Part shown: one piece after another, positions 20,298 to 37,225 of the stretch
Layout of the letters: each line of letters starts with the position of its first letter
Position numbering within the stretch: position 1 is the first letter of the stretch
Assembly (NCBI GenBank): GCA_034687125.1
Contig: JAQGBZ010000461.1
Coordinates: 1-45,199 of the forward strand
Direction: 5' to 3'
Origin: Neelides folsomi
Lineage: Eukaryota > Arthropoda > Collembola > Neelipleona > Neelidae
Length of the DNA: 45,199 nt
Made by a program: the position numbers and the translations under genes
Notes under the pieces: generated by a model
What the model saw: the letters and a program-made list of their open reading frames with translations, nothing else
The model's database searches: none
Told to the model about the DNA's origin: nothing

Positions 20298-22781
20298 TTA
20301 AAGTTGATGAGCAAGATGGATGAGCGGGAACAACTTGAATTCCCCAATTCTTTGCTTCTTCTTGTTGTAGCAAAAGCTTTCCAAACAATGGTCACACAAA
20401 AGCATGGGATCCTCAGGAAAGCGAATAGATCCAACAACAGCCCATCTATAAAATAGAAATAAATCTCAATACATCCCCAATTAATTGAATAAATTCAATT
20501 AATTAACCTGGCCATGATTTCATTATCAACGCGACAATTGAGAACTTTGTAATGTCCCATTTTCGTGTACAACGGATACTCACTCATAGGTGGATTAATT
20601 TGAGACTTCAAGCTTAAATAAAATTAAAATTAAAAAAATGGTTAAATCTCTTTAAATTATGTATTTTAAGTTTTTCTATTACATTGCCTGGTTGAAGACC
20701 ATCAGATGTTCACAGTCTCCAAGATGAGTGAAAAGATACGGCTTTCCAAAGCTGATGACAAGATCTTTAATCTTCGTCTCGTAAGCATTCTTGATTCCAT
20801 AATCTTTCTTCAATGATGACCAATGGCCGGGTTTTTTCAACCATTCAATTACCTCACTGGCATATTGAGCGCTCCCTTCACACTCGGGATTCAAGTAAAA
20901 ATTGTTTTCAATGAAGAAAGAAAAATGAGTGTGAGTGTTCTGAAAGTAAGTTTATAATTAAGACCTTTAAATTATAATCAAAATTAGATAAGTTGAACCT
21001 TTGCATAAAATGGTTCCATTTCCTTAAGTTGGAACTTAAATGGATCCTTCACTTCTTTCATGCAAATATAATCGTTTTCGCAAACAATTTTCTCTCTCAA
21101 TGATCCCAAATTATCCTCGCCACAAATCTCCAATTCAAATGCGAGATTTGGTTCAGGGTGCCTTAAATGAAAATATTCAGATTAGAGTTATTTTATTAAT
21201 AATTATAAATGGTATTATTTTATTTAATTATTATTATAAAATGACGATTCTTTAAAATAAGTGAGGACTCACAAAGCAAACTCATCAGCAATTGTGTCAT
21301 CATATTTCACGTTCTTGAAAACAGACACACTAATAATGATGTCAGGTTCAACATTCAAAGCATATGAAATTTTCTGCTTCAAAGTCTAACCACGTTCAAT
21401 ATAATAAAATATAAAAGTAACTCTTTAATAAAGTAATAAATCAATAAAAATATAACTAGGTATATATCACTTATTAGATTTAATCTAAACTAGATAATAA
21501 TTTTTTTTAAAACAATACCATGATCCTCTGCTTCACTTTCTGGTCATTTGTCATTTGCTCATGAACATTGAGAGATTTCCATTGAAAATTTCCAATGTCC
21601 TCACTCACAAACTTGAACATGGCAAGAGAGCCCAAACTCTTCAATGATTTATCTGACAATGGCCCAGCCAGAAGGGGCATGTAACCATACTTCATAACCG
21701 ATCTTTCAACAATCGGATCTTCATCTGTCATACACTTTGCATAACTAAAATTAAAAAAATTACTATAATTATTCACATTTAGCCAACTTTATTTAAAATA
21801 CTCGTATTAAAAAAGTAAAGTGAAAAAAAAAGGAATTTACTTGAACAAATTTTTCTTTTCCTTGAAATCAAGTTCTATCAAATTGAGTTGCTTCTTTAAC
21901 TCTTTTTTAATCTCTTTGTTGATGTAAGATTTCCCCTTCTTATTGTTAACCTTGAAGCAATATTCTCTGAAATTCTTAAATTCAGGATTTTCTTCACTCG
22001 CTGATGTTTTGACAATCAGTTGTTGTTCCTTTTCCATCTTCTTAACTTTGATGTCTCCAACGAAGCGATCAATCAAGGCTTGCCTAGACGTTCCTGGTCG
22101 TGCCATTGCTTCGTTGGTCTCTGTTATAGCAGGAACTTCAGTTTCATCTTCATCATCAGTCTTGAACTCATCAGCGCTATCATCCTCAGTATGATCCACA
22201 TCCATTTTGTCAATCATCGGAGGTTCCTTATCATGTTCAATATACTCCTTTACCTTAAGGGTACTACCCGGTTTCAAGTACGGAGTAGTCGCTTGTTCAA
22301 ACTCATTAACAAAATGAACATTGGCCAAGAGCATGTAGTCGAGCATCCGGATGGATTCTGCCCACTCGTCACCTTTTTTCTCTTTAAGAGCATCAGTAGC
22401 ATCTGGTGAATTCTCACCTTCGTCCTCGTCTGAAGAAATCTCACTATCTCGTTCTATTTCTTCCTCGATTGTTTCTTCTTTTTTGATATCTCCAGATCTC
22501 AAGGCGCGACGTCTGGCAATCGCTGAAGTCTTTTTTTCATTTTTAATCGACTCGAAGAATTTGGTATATGAAGCAACAGCTCTCTTGGCCATCTCGTCTT
22601 CCATTTCATCTTGGTCTTCAAAGGCATGGTCAGTTAACGCTAAATTTTCTAAATGCTCCTTTAAAAATGGAACATCACCAGACAATCTTTCGATAATGCG
22701 GCGCAATTCCTCCTCGCATTCCCGAAGGTTGGTGAGGGGAGAAACCCAATGACGTTTCCCCGAAGTTAAGAAATCGTCCAT
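20298..22781 (-). CDS. SNAPC3: snRNA-activating protein complex subunit 3 homolog
   Basis: SNAPC3 (SNAP50) is the DNA-contacting subunit of the complex that binds the proximal sequence element of snRNA promoters for Pol II and Pol III. Exons: 21841-22781, 21519-21744, 21273-21385, 20999-21161, 20683-20939, 20508-20612, 20298-20445; phases close to give 650 residues. The C-terminal half carries the family signature: FSFFIENNFYLNPEC, then LFTHLGDCEHLMVFNQ, then CDHCLESFCYNKK and IGEFKLFP at the end. The first exon encodes a roughly 310-residue, acid- and lysine-rich N-terminus that makes it much longer than the human protein (about 411 residues). Part of the zinc-site region between THLGDCEH and CDHC looks altered: only one cysteine (VLNC) is visible where the family has C-x2-C. 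It is head-to-head with the next gene. Confidence 0.9.
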
Positions 22782-23406
22782 TCTGAAAATAATTAATTTG
22801 TTAAAATCGGTAAATGAAATACTTTATACTTTTTGTGATTAAAATAAAAAACCTTTCAATATTAAAAATAATAAATCAGTTATAAACGCAACTATCTAGA
22901 CATGAAATGATTAAACTGACCATCGAACGTTACTTTAATTTAATCGAGATGAGACATAAAAAAGTATTAAAAGTTTATACATACCCTAAACGTGATTCGA
23001 TAGTTTTTATATATTATCACTTAAATTATATAAATTACTTTTAATGAAATTCAAAATTAAGGATTAATAATGTTATAAAATTGTATCTTAATTTCAATTT
23101 AAACTAGAGTTTAAAGAGTTCACTGATTTGAGTGAGACTATACACGACCGAGCCGACCGCTAAAACATTCCTTTTTCCCACTTCAATTCGTGCTCAAAGT
23201 TTTGAATTTGCCCAGTGTCAGTCAAGAGAGGAAAATAGCAAAATTGTAGAATTATATAATTTAAGGAAAACCATAATAATAGTGATTATCTATCTCATTA
23301 AATGGAATGATTCTTATAACTTATCAAAAACTAAAAACTATTTACTAATTGATAAATAAGAACAAATTAGGAAATAATTAAATACTTAAGTTTGTAAGGT
23401 CAAGAA
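22782..23406. promoter_or_regulatory. Shared upstream region of SNAPC3 and PGGT1B
   Basis: The 625 bp between two divergent start codons. It is AT-rich and has no open frame with support. It must hold the promoters and 5' UTRs of both genes. No clear TATA box is placed well for either start, as is common for housekeeping genes. Confidence 0.55.
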
Positions 23407-27308
<3,902 letters not shown>

Positions 27309-28210
27309 TATCTTTTCATACCTTAATATTGATTATTATTTAGCCTTAACTATCATTATTATCATTAAATATAAATACCAATTAATAGGTATTTACATTA
27401 CGCCATTTGATATGTATCATTCATAATTCCATTTTTCTATTGATAATTGTTATGTGCATAAATATGAAATGAACTGTCAGAACAAAGATGAATAAATACA
27501 AATTGCGTTGATTATTAAAAAACTCATTTAGCCCGGAATGCACGAATCATCATTTAAGGGGGTTTTTATGTTAAACTTTCAATAAAAAAATATGCGAAAT
27601 ACTTCATAATTCTACATTTAGAATCAATTAAAAAAGAATCGTTAAATGTTAATAGCAAATAAACATTAAAATAAGATTTCATTATAATACGATCATGATA
27701 GTTTTAATGTACCAATTATTGAAAACAAATATAATTGTATTTTATAACCTAATAATGTTATTAAAAAGTATACAATTAAATTCACTTCACGTAAATTATA
27801 TAAAATTAGACATTAGAAATGATTTTATGAACGACAGTTTAATGAAGAATATAAATTAAAATAAGAAATCACCTTAAGTCATTTACACCGTAATAAATTG
27901 AATATGTAAATGCTTTTAAATGTTAAATTGAATAAAATTGACATTATAATATAATTGGAAATTCAAAGATTGTATAACGTTAAAGGGAAGTGTACATAAA
28001 CTAGCGTCTTTTGCGAGCTACTTATTTAATATATTTATATACACAACGACTTTAAATAATGTAACAATTTGGCAAATCACTACTATATTTATGAAAAATA
28101 TTTGTATATTTAGCATCATAGCGGTTTTTGTTTTAAATATCTCCATGCGGTTTTTTTAAAGTGACTCGAAATGTTTGTAAAATGTGTTTGGAATTGCCGT
28201 TGAATCTTCT
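27309..28210. other. Intergenic region between PGGT1B and CERT 3' ends
   Basis: Very AT-rich and convergent: both genes end here. It should hold both 3' UTRs. A plus-strand AATAAA at 27491-27496 is a fair polyadenylation signal for PGGT1B. I saw no unambiguous AATAAA for CERT on the minus strand close to its stop, and no other features. Confidence 0.55.
27491..27496 (+). terminator. Polyadenylation signal of PGGT1B
   Basis: AATAAA about 185 bp after the stop codon at 27308. Motif match only. Confidence 0.5.
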
Positions 28211-31200
28211 TTAAAACATGATTGGTTTGTTTTTACATTGGTCGATGACATATTGTGTAAATTTCTTCAGGAACTTTGGATATTCTCTCTTGTAAACTGC
28301 TCGAAGAACTGATGATGGCGCCCAGCCTCCAGGATTCACTTTAAAAACAGAAATTGATTAATCATTTTAACAATACTACAATATGAGTCTAGATTTAATA
28401 CTATAAATCCGTAAAATCTTACCAACTGAACAATAAGTGATTTTGCATGAAATGTCATTCCTACTAATCTCAGCTCCGTTCTTTGGAGGTTCAATCATTG
28501 TTTGGCAAACGAAGCAAACCGTTAAGTAAACCCTAATGTATTTTCCATTGGGTTTCTCCTATAATCCAAACACATTTAATATCATTTTCAAAAAATTTGA
28601 CCCGAGTTAACGATTCTCAAATATTACATATAAGTTAATTCAAAAATTGATGAAATTAATCAACTTACGGGTGCATTTGGATGTTCTGTTGATTGATTGC
28701 AAACAATCCAAATGTTTTGTGCCTCTGCGTCTCTTAAGTCTGGAACTTGTCGAATATGAGACCAAAAAACTGCATCTCTTTGCGAAGCTGGCCAAACTCT
28801 CTTGTGAATTTGAAGGAACATGAGAACGTCGTCTGAAATCTTTTCAAGTACAGTCATTTGCTCCAAAGTCGCTATAAAAAATTATAATATAAATAAGATT
28901 TAAGAAATTAAGAATAAGTACTCAATATTATGATAGGTGCTTATAACTTATTATAAACTTATAATGATCGTTTAGATAAGAAGGTATTGAAAATTATGGT
29001 TCAATATTAATTCTTACTTTCCCATTCCATACGAACATCAGGGTTGAAGAAATAATGGCACATTTCATGTCCAGTAACTCCTTTGACAGTATGGACGGCT
29101 TTGAGTGGATCTACGACGAGTCCATTGAGTTCCTCTTCCCTTTTGTACATTTTCATTTCCCCATCTTCGGCAAACAATTCCCAACCTCCTTCCCCAACTC
29201 CCAAAAGTGCATGCTCAAGTTGCTCTCGAGTTATTTTGTCGATGTTTGCCCATCTCGAATCATTTTGAGCTTGTGACAAAGGAGGAAGCACGTTAAGTTC
29301 TAATGACTTGAGACGTTCACGAAATGCAACTTCCTCTTCAAGTCGATCAAGACCTTGAAAATTAATCCATATTAATTTCACCTATTGTTTCAAATGAAAT
29401 TTTAAGACCAAATACTATACTAATGGCAATGGGTAAATTTTATTATTTGTATTTCTACCTTGTTCAACGGCATCATAGAATTCATCTTCATTTAATGCGC
29501 TATGTGGTCCTTCCTAAGAAGTTACAAGACAGTGTAATTACTTTAATTAGTAATTAATTAGATATTTACTAATATTTTTTCATTATTATTAATCGATTTC
29601 AATGCCATAATTGTGTTCTAAATCATATATGGTGTACATACCTCGCAATCAGGTCCACCCATCACAACATATTTTTTGGACTCTTGTGCTTCTTTGAGTG
29701 TTTGCTTGAAATATTCTTCCACTTTCCTCCGTTTCTCAACTTCTCTTTCAACTCTCTTCCTCCAGATTTCCTCCCGTTGCGCCATAACTTCAATGCAATT
29801 AGAGAGAGACGTAAGAATCCCGGAAGTCGTGGCCTGTAAAATATTATTCAATAAATTATTAATGAATTTTCAGTATCATTATCTCGGGGCTAATCACCAT
29901 TTGCTACTATTGAATTTTGATAAATGAGGTTAAAGTCTTTTATTGAAGAGTGTTTGCTTCGCGAGATAATGAAAAAGCTTTTAAACTCATTCATTCTAAA
30001 ACACGATTTTCTTCTCAATTTGATTACAATTGAAGTGTCAACATTTAAATAAAATAATAAAATGTTAGATTACTCAGGTCAATTTTTATATAATCTATAA
30101 AATATTTTCCCGCACATTGTAGATTGAAAATAAATCTAACTTGAAATAAATTTGAAATAAAGTAAAGGTATGACTAAATGTAATAAAAAAGGCTTTCATT
30201 AAATCAAAAAAACGTTTACATTGAAATCTAATTTTAAGTATAAAAACCTCCATTGAAAATTCCAAATATAAAATGTCGTCCTCAAAGAAGTTAAATGGAA
30301 AAAATTATCGAATACCTTGAAAGTGATTGCTTCTCCTTTGAAATCTACAGCTTGAAGTCCAGCATGAGCAAATGCTTCGGCCACTCGCTCTGGTCAATAA
30401 AAGAGAAATTATAATTAGTGCTCATTATTTCAATGAATATTGAAAGTCTAAACTCCTCTTTATCATCTACAGGTGTTAGAAAACCCATGTTAGGTGCATA
30501 TTTATATGTTAACTAATATACACTTAAAATATCGAACCACCAAATACTTCAATTCTTCAACATTACCCAATTGACTCTCTGTTTGAAGTGTGCAGTTAAT
30601 TGATTAAAAAATGATTTTTTCAAACAGATCAACAAGACCACTTTGCAATGCAGGCAGTGCAAAATGAGAACCGCTTGTTGCTCCTCGCTCAATTGACTCA
30701 ATGCTCAAGTTCCCGAATGAGCTTTATTAATAAAACCTTCATTACTCTCTATTAACATAGCACATATTATTGTGTCAATTGTGGGCATTATTTGTTCAAT
30801 CTCATTTAATTTTATCATTTAAACAAATTGTCATGTGCCTCTTTCATGTTTCAATCACATCTTTTTACTGCATACGATCTCTCTGTCACTTCAAATAAAA
30901 TATCAAATATTTATTCATTGACAATCTCCAACGAGGTCAAAATACAACGCGGCAATTAAAGTTCATTTCACTTGTCGCGTAGTTATAATGCACAGCTAGT
31001 CATTAATTTTATTGTAAAAATGTTTGTGTATAAATTTTATTTGTATGAACGTGGGAAATGACGTTCAATTCTTAATAAGCATAATAATTTTTAAAAAAAG
31101 AGGTTTACATCTAACAGAGTATCATGATTCTCATCGACCGGTTGTAATTTGCAATATATACTCTAGAAGCTAAGAATAATATTCTAAAGTAATTTAAACA

Positions 31201-34200
31201 GTGGTAATTTATACTTTCTATTTTTCCATTTCCAGTGTTCAAAAACTTACATTACGTAAGAAGAGTAATCAGTTAATCAGGGCATTGTAGCACATTTAGG
31301 CTAATGAAACTTAAATTGTTTATGCACATAATACCGAGTTGGTTCTCAGAGATAGGAAATCTATGAATTCCAGATACGCACAATTTTTTCCTCTTTTGGA
31401 AGTGAGAATCCCAGAAGACTTCCTTTTTGTGTTTTGAGGGTAAAAAATGCGCTGGTTATTTTTGGGAAGAAAATAACCTACAAGAAATTTTCGTCTCATT
31501 TCAATAATTGCACTTACAACCTTCACATTTTATATACAAAAGATATTATTAGAATATTCCATAACTTTTAAGTTAATCATCAATACTTTAAAAATATTAA
31601 AAATATTCTCATTTATGGTATGTTAACGTAATAACGTATCTTTTTATATAGAATATATTTTACAAATAAAATAATCCAATAAGAAATTAAATAGATATAC
31701 GGAAATATGTACCTATTATAATAATGATGATAAATTCAAATATTACCTGAGTCAGAAAATGAGTATAATTGAAGAAAAATAATTCGTTATTTCTTTGTCA
31801 TAATATAAAAATTGGGTTCAGAATTACAAATCATAAACTTCACAACAGGTACAGTAATGTATCGTTTAAGTTTAAAAACACGTGTAGTAAAAACTCCCAA
31901 ATTATTTAAATATCATGAGAGTGAAGAGTAAAAATAAGATAAATGATAAGATAGAATTTATAATACTGTAATTACACGTTTAAAATGTTTAAATAATGAG
32001 TTAAAATGACAGGAGGACAAAATTGTGTCCACGTTTGAGAGAGAGAGAGAGAAGAGAGAGAATGAGAGTCTTAAAGAAGAATTCTCCTTTGAGTTTCTCG
32101 TTGAGTATTTAGAGTGAGTCAGGAGACCTGACAGTTGTAGCGGATGAGTCAGGAGATTCTAGCAGAGGGATGATTATCCTGTATAGGGCAGAGAAAATGA
32201 GGAGACCCTTTTCCCAATCCTCATCCACTTAAATCCCTATGCTTAGGCCATTAGGAGTTTTTCGGAGGTTTGGACCCTTCCTTTTCCTTTATATTCTCAA
32301 TGTCAGGGTCGAACCACGAGGCTTTTTAAATCCCTTCTACTTATGTAAGCCCCTAGGGTAAAAAAGAATTTTGAAACATTCCCATGCTCGAAACTTGTCA
32401 CATCTGGGATCCGTTTTGTCCCGAATTACGCGTAAATTCTTTTCGTAAATATTAATCTTAAATGAACCTTGAATCCTTGAATAGAGACAAATTTTTCTAC
32501 ATGCGTAATACATCATAACTATTATACGAGTAGAAGTAAAGTATTTCCAATATACGAGGAGTCATAAAAATTAATTATCAACATGATTCAATGTTATTTT
32601 GATGGAAAAATCTACGTCTCGACAAGAGCCAATATTTGAACAAATAGTTATTACATCCAAAAGTAATATTTGTATTAGTCCCTTGTATTAGCTCAATGAT
32701 GGGGGAGATATGGTTAAAACAATGATGCTGTGATTGTAATGTAACAGATTGACGTTAAGTGATATGTCCGACAAGTTTGTCTTATATTACAGGAACAGGC
32801 GTGGTGTAATTAAATTACTTTTTATGAGCAGAAATCTCAGCTTTTTATGCTTATTTAAAAGCTCAAATTACTAGTGCAGTTAAAGCTTATAAAATAAATT
32901 ATAAATTGTTGTAAAGTACTAATGTATTACCTAATAATAATAATAGTTATAATTTCAGTTTTAATCCTTGAATGAAGAAATCCTTAAACTCACCAAACGT
33001 ATGGAATATCCGAGGGATTAAATGAATGAGTAAGAAAGAATTGTTTCAGAACAGTAAATGAAGGATAAACGCACAGATGAGATTCACAAATGTGTGTGAG
33101 ATTTGGAGCATCTGTGCATAATTTGATATTCAAACGCCCCTTCATTTCAAATCTCAAACAAGGAATTATCTTTGTCAACTCAGCTTTATTACATTAATAT
33201 TTCATGCATTTAAGGAAGAGTTTATCGAGAGAAAAAGATATTTGTAAATTATTTCTAATAAACCATTTAAAACAGCTTTTAAAGGAGAAAAATTAATTTG
33301 CAGATTAAAATGAACTCAAAAGGGCAATGAGAAATATGTTTAAGCCATCCATGTGAGGACATGAGCTGCAGAGCATGAAAGAGAAAATGCTGACGCATTA
33401 CGTAACGAAAGATGAAACTTGAGAGTGAATCTAATTATGCCTTTTGCCATTACTTATAAGTTTTACTTTTTATTTTTTCTATTGCTCCACTCGTCAATTC
33501 ATCATTGCATTTATGGAAAATGGATATTTATCGAGTATTCAAGAACTCACTAAAAAGATAATTTCCTATCTCTCTTTTGCAAAGATTGCAATGTGAAATC
33601 AATTTTTGTATAATGTTTCCATTATATCGAATATTTCATATATTCGATTTTTCACATAGGTAATGCTTAAGAATTATTAAGTAAAATTATTTAAAAAAAT
33701 ATTATACTCTACTACATAATAAATGTTACCTATACTGTATGTACTTAAACCGACAATTGAAGTAAGGAGAAATACAAGTGGGGACTTAATTTAATAATTT
33801 TCATATCATTTTTGTTTTCATGAGTGAATGGTTTAATATACAATGTTCGATTTATGATTTATTCCCCAAAGCCAACTGGGTTTGCGCGCTCACAGGAAAG
33901 AAGGAAGGTAGCCGAAACAGGGAGCGCGCAAACCCAGTTGACTTTGGGGAGTAAGAAAGCAATGAAAAGCTGATAATGTAAAAAGGAATGAAAATTGACC
34001 CTGACCTTTACTGGGAGTAACAAAGAATGGAGAGACTTTCTCGTCCTCGACATTTTGCGGAGTCGGAGTCTCAGCTTCATCTTCGAAGGACCCATTATGA
34101 TTTTCCGTTTCCTCAATTGACTTTTTATTGACGCTCACTGAAGCCGCACTCACATCAAAATATTTTTGCAAAGTGTCAATCTGATGAACGAGGATGTCTC

Positions 34201-34987
34201 TGTAAGTTTCGAGCTCGGCTAGTTTCACTTTAAGCCCTCGACCTTTTCGAAAACTTGATGTTGAAGTAGCCGACAATGTATTGGATGAAATAGACACGGC
34301 ACTTCCGTGTCGACGCAAACTGTTTTGGCTCCCATAACCGGACTCGATCTAAAATCAAAAATATCTATCAATTCCACATCCTCCTTACGTCCTTACTTAT
34401 ATACAATAGTCAAACCATTATTTTTAACTATCATGAATTCAATAAAATCTGTCTTAATTTGACCAATAATTTGAATAATTATTTACAAACCTTATAATGT
34501 TCGAGAGAATCGACCCATCTGGTCTTATCTTCAGGGGTTTCAGCTCTCAAATACCAAACACAGTCATTAACAGAAACATCGAATCTGCATTCATCAAACT
34601 CATGGGCCTAATATAATATTTTCAAAACATTTTATTAAATTAAAATTAGCTAATTTTTAAAGTTTAGAAAAGTCCGTGTAAAACTTGTAATATAGTTTAA
34701 GTAGTTAATCTTTAGTTAAAAATTACCCTAATGGTCGCTTTCAATATTGAAATAGATCCTCTGCAACCCAATCCAATTTCATTCTCTGACTTGTAATAAG
34801 AGAGTGTTCCATCTTTCAAGACAATGAATCGATCTTGCCATCCGTGAATGTAATTTGTCCATTTTGACAAAACTCCTTGAATATCAGATGTGGCACGTGA
34901 TCCTTCATCAAGTTGATCCTCTTCTTCTTCACTTAATCCCGGACTGCGATCTCCAGGCATTTCAACGCGAATTTCCTTTTCCTTCAT
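28211..34987 (-). CDS. CERT1: Ceramide transfer protein (CERT/COL4A3BP)
   Basis: Moves ceramide from ER to trans-Golgi for sphingomyelin synthesis. Exons: 34727-34987, 34491-34607, 34006-34348, 30316-30389, 29642-29833, 29459-29513, 29018-29353, 28669-28871, 28423-28558, 28211-28338; 614 residues, against 598-624 in human isoforms. PH domain at about 37-125 ([30 protein letters not shown]) for Golgi PI4P. A serine-repeat regulatory stretch follows ([25 protein letters not shown]), then a coiled region. The FFAT core EFYDAVE at 340-346 is for binding ER VAP proteins. The START domain fills the C-terminus ([37 protein letters not shown] end). All parts needed for function are present. Intron 3 is 3.6 kb; the rest are short. 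Exon 4 uses an acceptor giving SKERVAEAF. Confidence 0.95.
32037..32068. repeat. GA microsatellite
   Basis: Mostly (GA)n with two interruptions, within CERT intron 3. Confidence 0.9.
33863..33950 (-). repeat. 29 bp-stem hairpin in CERT intron 3
   Basis: Arms 33863-33891 and 33922-33950 are inverted copies of 29 nt that differ at one position, around a 30 nt loop. Read as CERT pre-mRNA (minus strand), the one difference becomes a G-U wobble, so the RNA stem would be continuous. Arms are GC-rich (TTTGCGCGCTC), unlike the surrounding intron. It starts 55 bp downstream of the exon 3 donor. It could be a small foldback element, a miRNA-like precursor or a structural RNA. Confidence 0.75.
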
Positions 34988-37225
34988 TGGTCCAACACGA
35001 AATATCTTTTGAATCCGAATTGGAAGTAAACGAGGAATGGTGAATGAAGTTGGGCGAAATTCGAAGAAAATTGATCCTTAGTTTTATAAATTGATTAATT
35101 AATTATTTTTAATGTATTCTTGTTCAATTATTTTCAATTTTTAGAAAATGTATTGAAAAATTGAAATTAATCTCAGGAGCAAATGTAAATGGATTTACAC
35201 CGGTAAAGTTGAAGTTATTTGAAGAGTAAAAAATATAGCAGGAATAGGAAGGCGGAATATAATCCCTTTAAAGAAGATTTTGGAAATATGTTAATCTTGC
35301 GAAGAAAGGGAGTTAAATGAAATTGGCGAGTAGGGCGAAAACCGAAGAAGAACTGGAAGATCTGGAAAGAAGAAAAGAACTATTTTACTCCACTTTTATA
35401 TAAATAAATAAATATCCACGAGGAGTCGTTTGGGTGAGATATCTACGTGATGAGATGGCTATAAGGATAAGGATAACGTGTGACTCAAACGAACGAAAAC
35501 AACAAATTCCCAGAACTTCGACTTATTATTTCCCTTATAAAAAGGTCTTTACATGGAAAAAATCCCTCAACATCAAAGACTTTACTACATATATGATCTT
35601 GCCCTATGAACTTCATTCTTAAATCAATAGTCAAAATTATACCTTATAAATATTTTTATAAATAAACGATTTTAACTTGAAAGTGTCTTCAACAACCAAA
35701 TTCAAACAAAGTCATTCATAGTGGAAAATGACTGTTATAAATAGTTCCTTGGATTAATAATTAAATGATAAAATTAATAAAGGTAAAAAAAACCTTTAAA
35801 GAGCCTGATGATCAATTTTTTGCAATTTTTACCTCTGCTTATAAACTTTTGCATGTTGTAAATTTTCGCCATTGTTCGGATACTGAAGGCTGAACAGCGG
35901 ATATTTGAGAGAATATGAGAATTAAATATAATGAACCATGAGCAAACAATGATTTTAAATCCTATTGCAAAATAGAAAAAAGATATCAAGATTATAAAGG
36001 CTCTGCGCGTATTATTATCTTCGCTAATTTATGAGAAAATATTAAATGTCGGATTGTAAAGAGGATTTGAAGATTATCCGTACAATACACAAGTACAATT
36101 GATGAGCAATTGCAATAATGAACTAGAGTATTAAAGATAAAACAAGGTAATTTGTTAATAGATATTTTATATGAGAAAATAAGGTATCTAAATATTAAAT
36201 ATAAATACCTCACATTTAAAAATAAAACCTCAAAAATGGTTAATTCGGTCAATTATAAAAGTAATTTTTTATAAAATTAAATCATTTAAACAAACTATAG
36301 ATATGAACTATAAGAAAGATTCTCATATAAAATAAATCATTTGCGAACAAAGATAATTACCTAAATTCTCCAATTGTGCCTCTCTCCACTCATTCAACCT
36401 GCCTGACTACAAAAGACGCACCTGCAGAGATCTGCAAACTTTCACTTTGCCATTTACAATATAGTTCTATATTGTATGTATTGGATCCCAAAAAATAAAT
36501 TGACCTATTCAAATGATTATTTAGGATTTGGACAAAAATCTGATTGAAACTGACCATGAGTTGAAAATGTAAATTGAACAAACTCTTATTTAAAAGAAGA
36601 AATTATATAATACGTCACAAATTAAATCTCATCGATGCATTGTGGAGTATGCGAAGATATCTAACAAAGAACAATGCGTAGTTAAGTTTAATAGCCATAT
36701 ATAGAGGGATGAATGACAAATCGTGAGGACAGGTATATAAATATTGTACACAAACCACAGCTGCCTCACCTCACTCCGTCACTCGTATCTTAATTGCATG
36801 CGTAAAGGGAGGAAATGTGCCACTTACTAATTCTGATGTAAATACCAGTCCAAAGACGAAGAATTTGCCAATAAAATGAATAAAGACTGATAGATAAACT
36901 TACTATTGTAATATGAACGCCTTTCTTGTCCAGATTCACCTTCAATGATGAAACCAATTTGATAATTGATCATTTTTAGGAAAAATTTAGCAGGTGAAAT
37001 GAGAAGATTTCAAATCTCCTTCTCCTTCTTCGCATGCCACAAGTTTCTTGCGCCGCCAAGTCTGCAGTCTTTGCATTTTCCATGCATCAATTTTATAAAA
37101 TTATCTTTAAATCAAAATTAATTTAATATTAAACGTTCTTTATATTTATCAAAAGCGATAAATAACCGAATTAGAGATTTAAACATTTATAGTGCAAAAT
37201 ATGGAATAATTCTAATTTGTACACA
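34988..37225. other. Intergenic region between CERT and mRpS30
   Basis: A 2.2 kb gap between divergent start codons that should contain both promoters and 5' UTRs. It is AT-rich, with short open frames that show no family signature. Small GC-richer islands at about 36750-36850 and 37010-37080 may be promoter-proximal. No repeat or RNA gene was recognised. Confidence 0.5.

Larger units (their letters stand above)
30390..34005 (-). other. Long intron 3 of CERT
   Basis: No exon-like open frame with a known signature was found in these 3.6 kb. Content worth noting: a GA microsatellite at 32037-32068, followed by a GC-richer stretch to about 32430 that may be an old insertion, and a near-perfect hairpin at 33863-33950 close to the exon 3 donor. 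A GGGTCGAACC near 32306 resembles a Pol III B box, but no convincing A box accompanies it. Confidence 0.55.

Noticed and set aside
22020..22752. Plus-strand open frames of up to 133 codons
   Set aside because: They lie antisense to SNAPC3 exon 1, whose Glu/Asp/Lys-rich codons read as Ser/Phe/Leu-rich frames on the other strand.
30199..30384. Start codon at the CERT exon 4 open frame
   Set aside because: The sequence splices in phase from exon 3; the apparent start is an internal GTG codon.
32250..32330. tRNA-derived SINE suggested by GGGTCGAACC
   Set aside because: A B-box-like match without a good A box or a recognisable tail.
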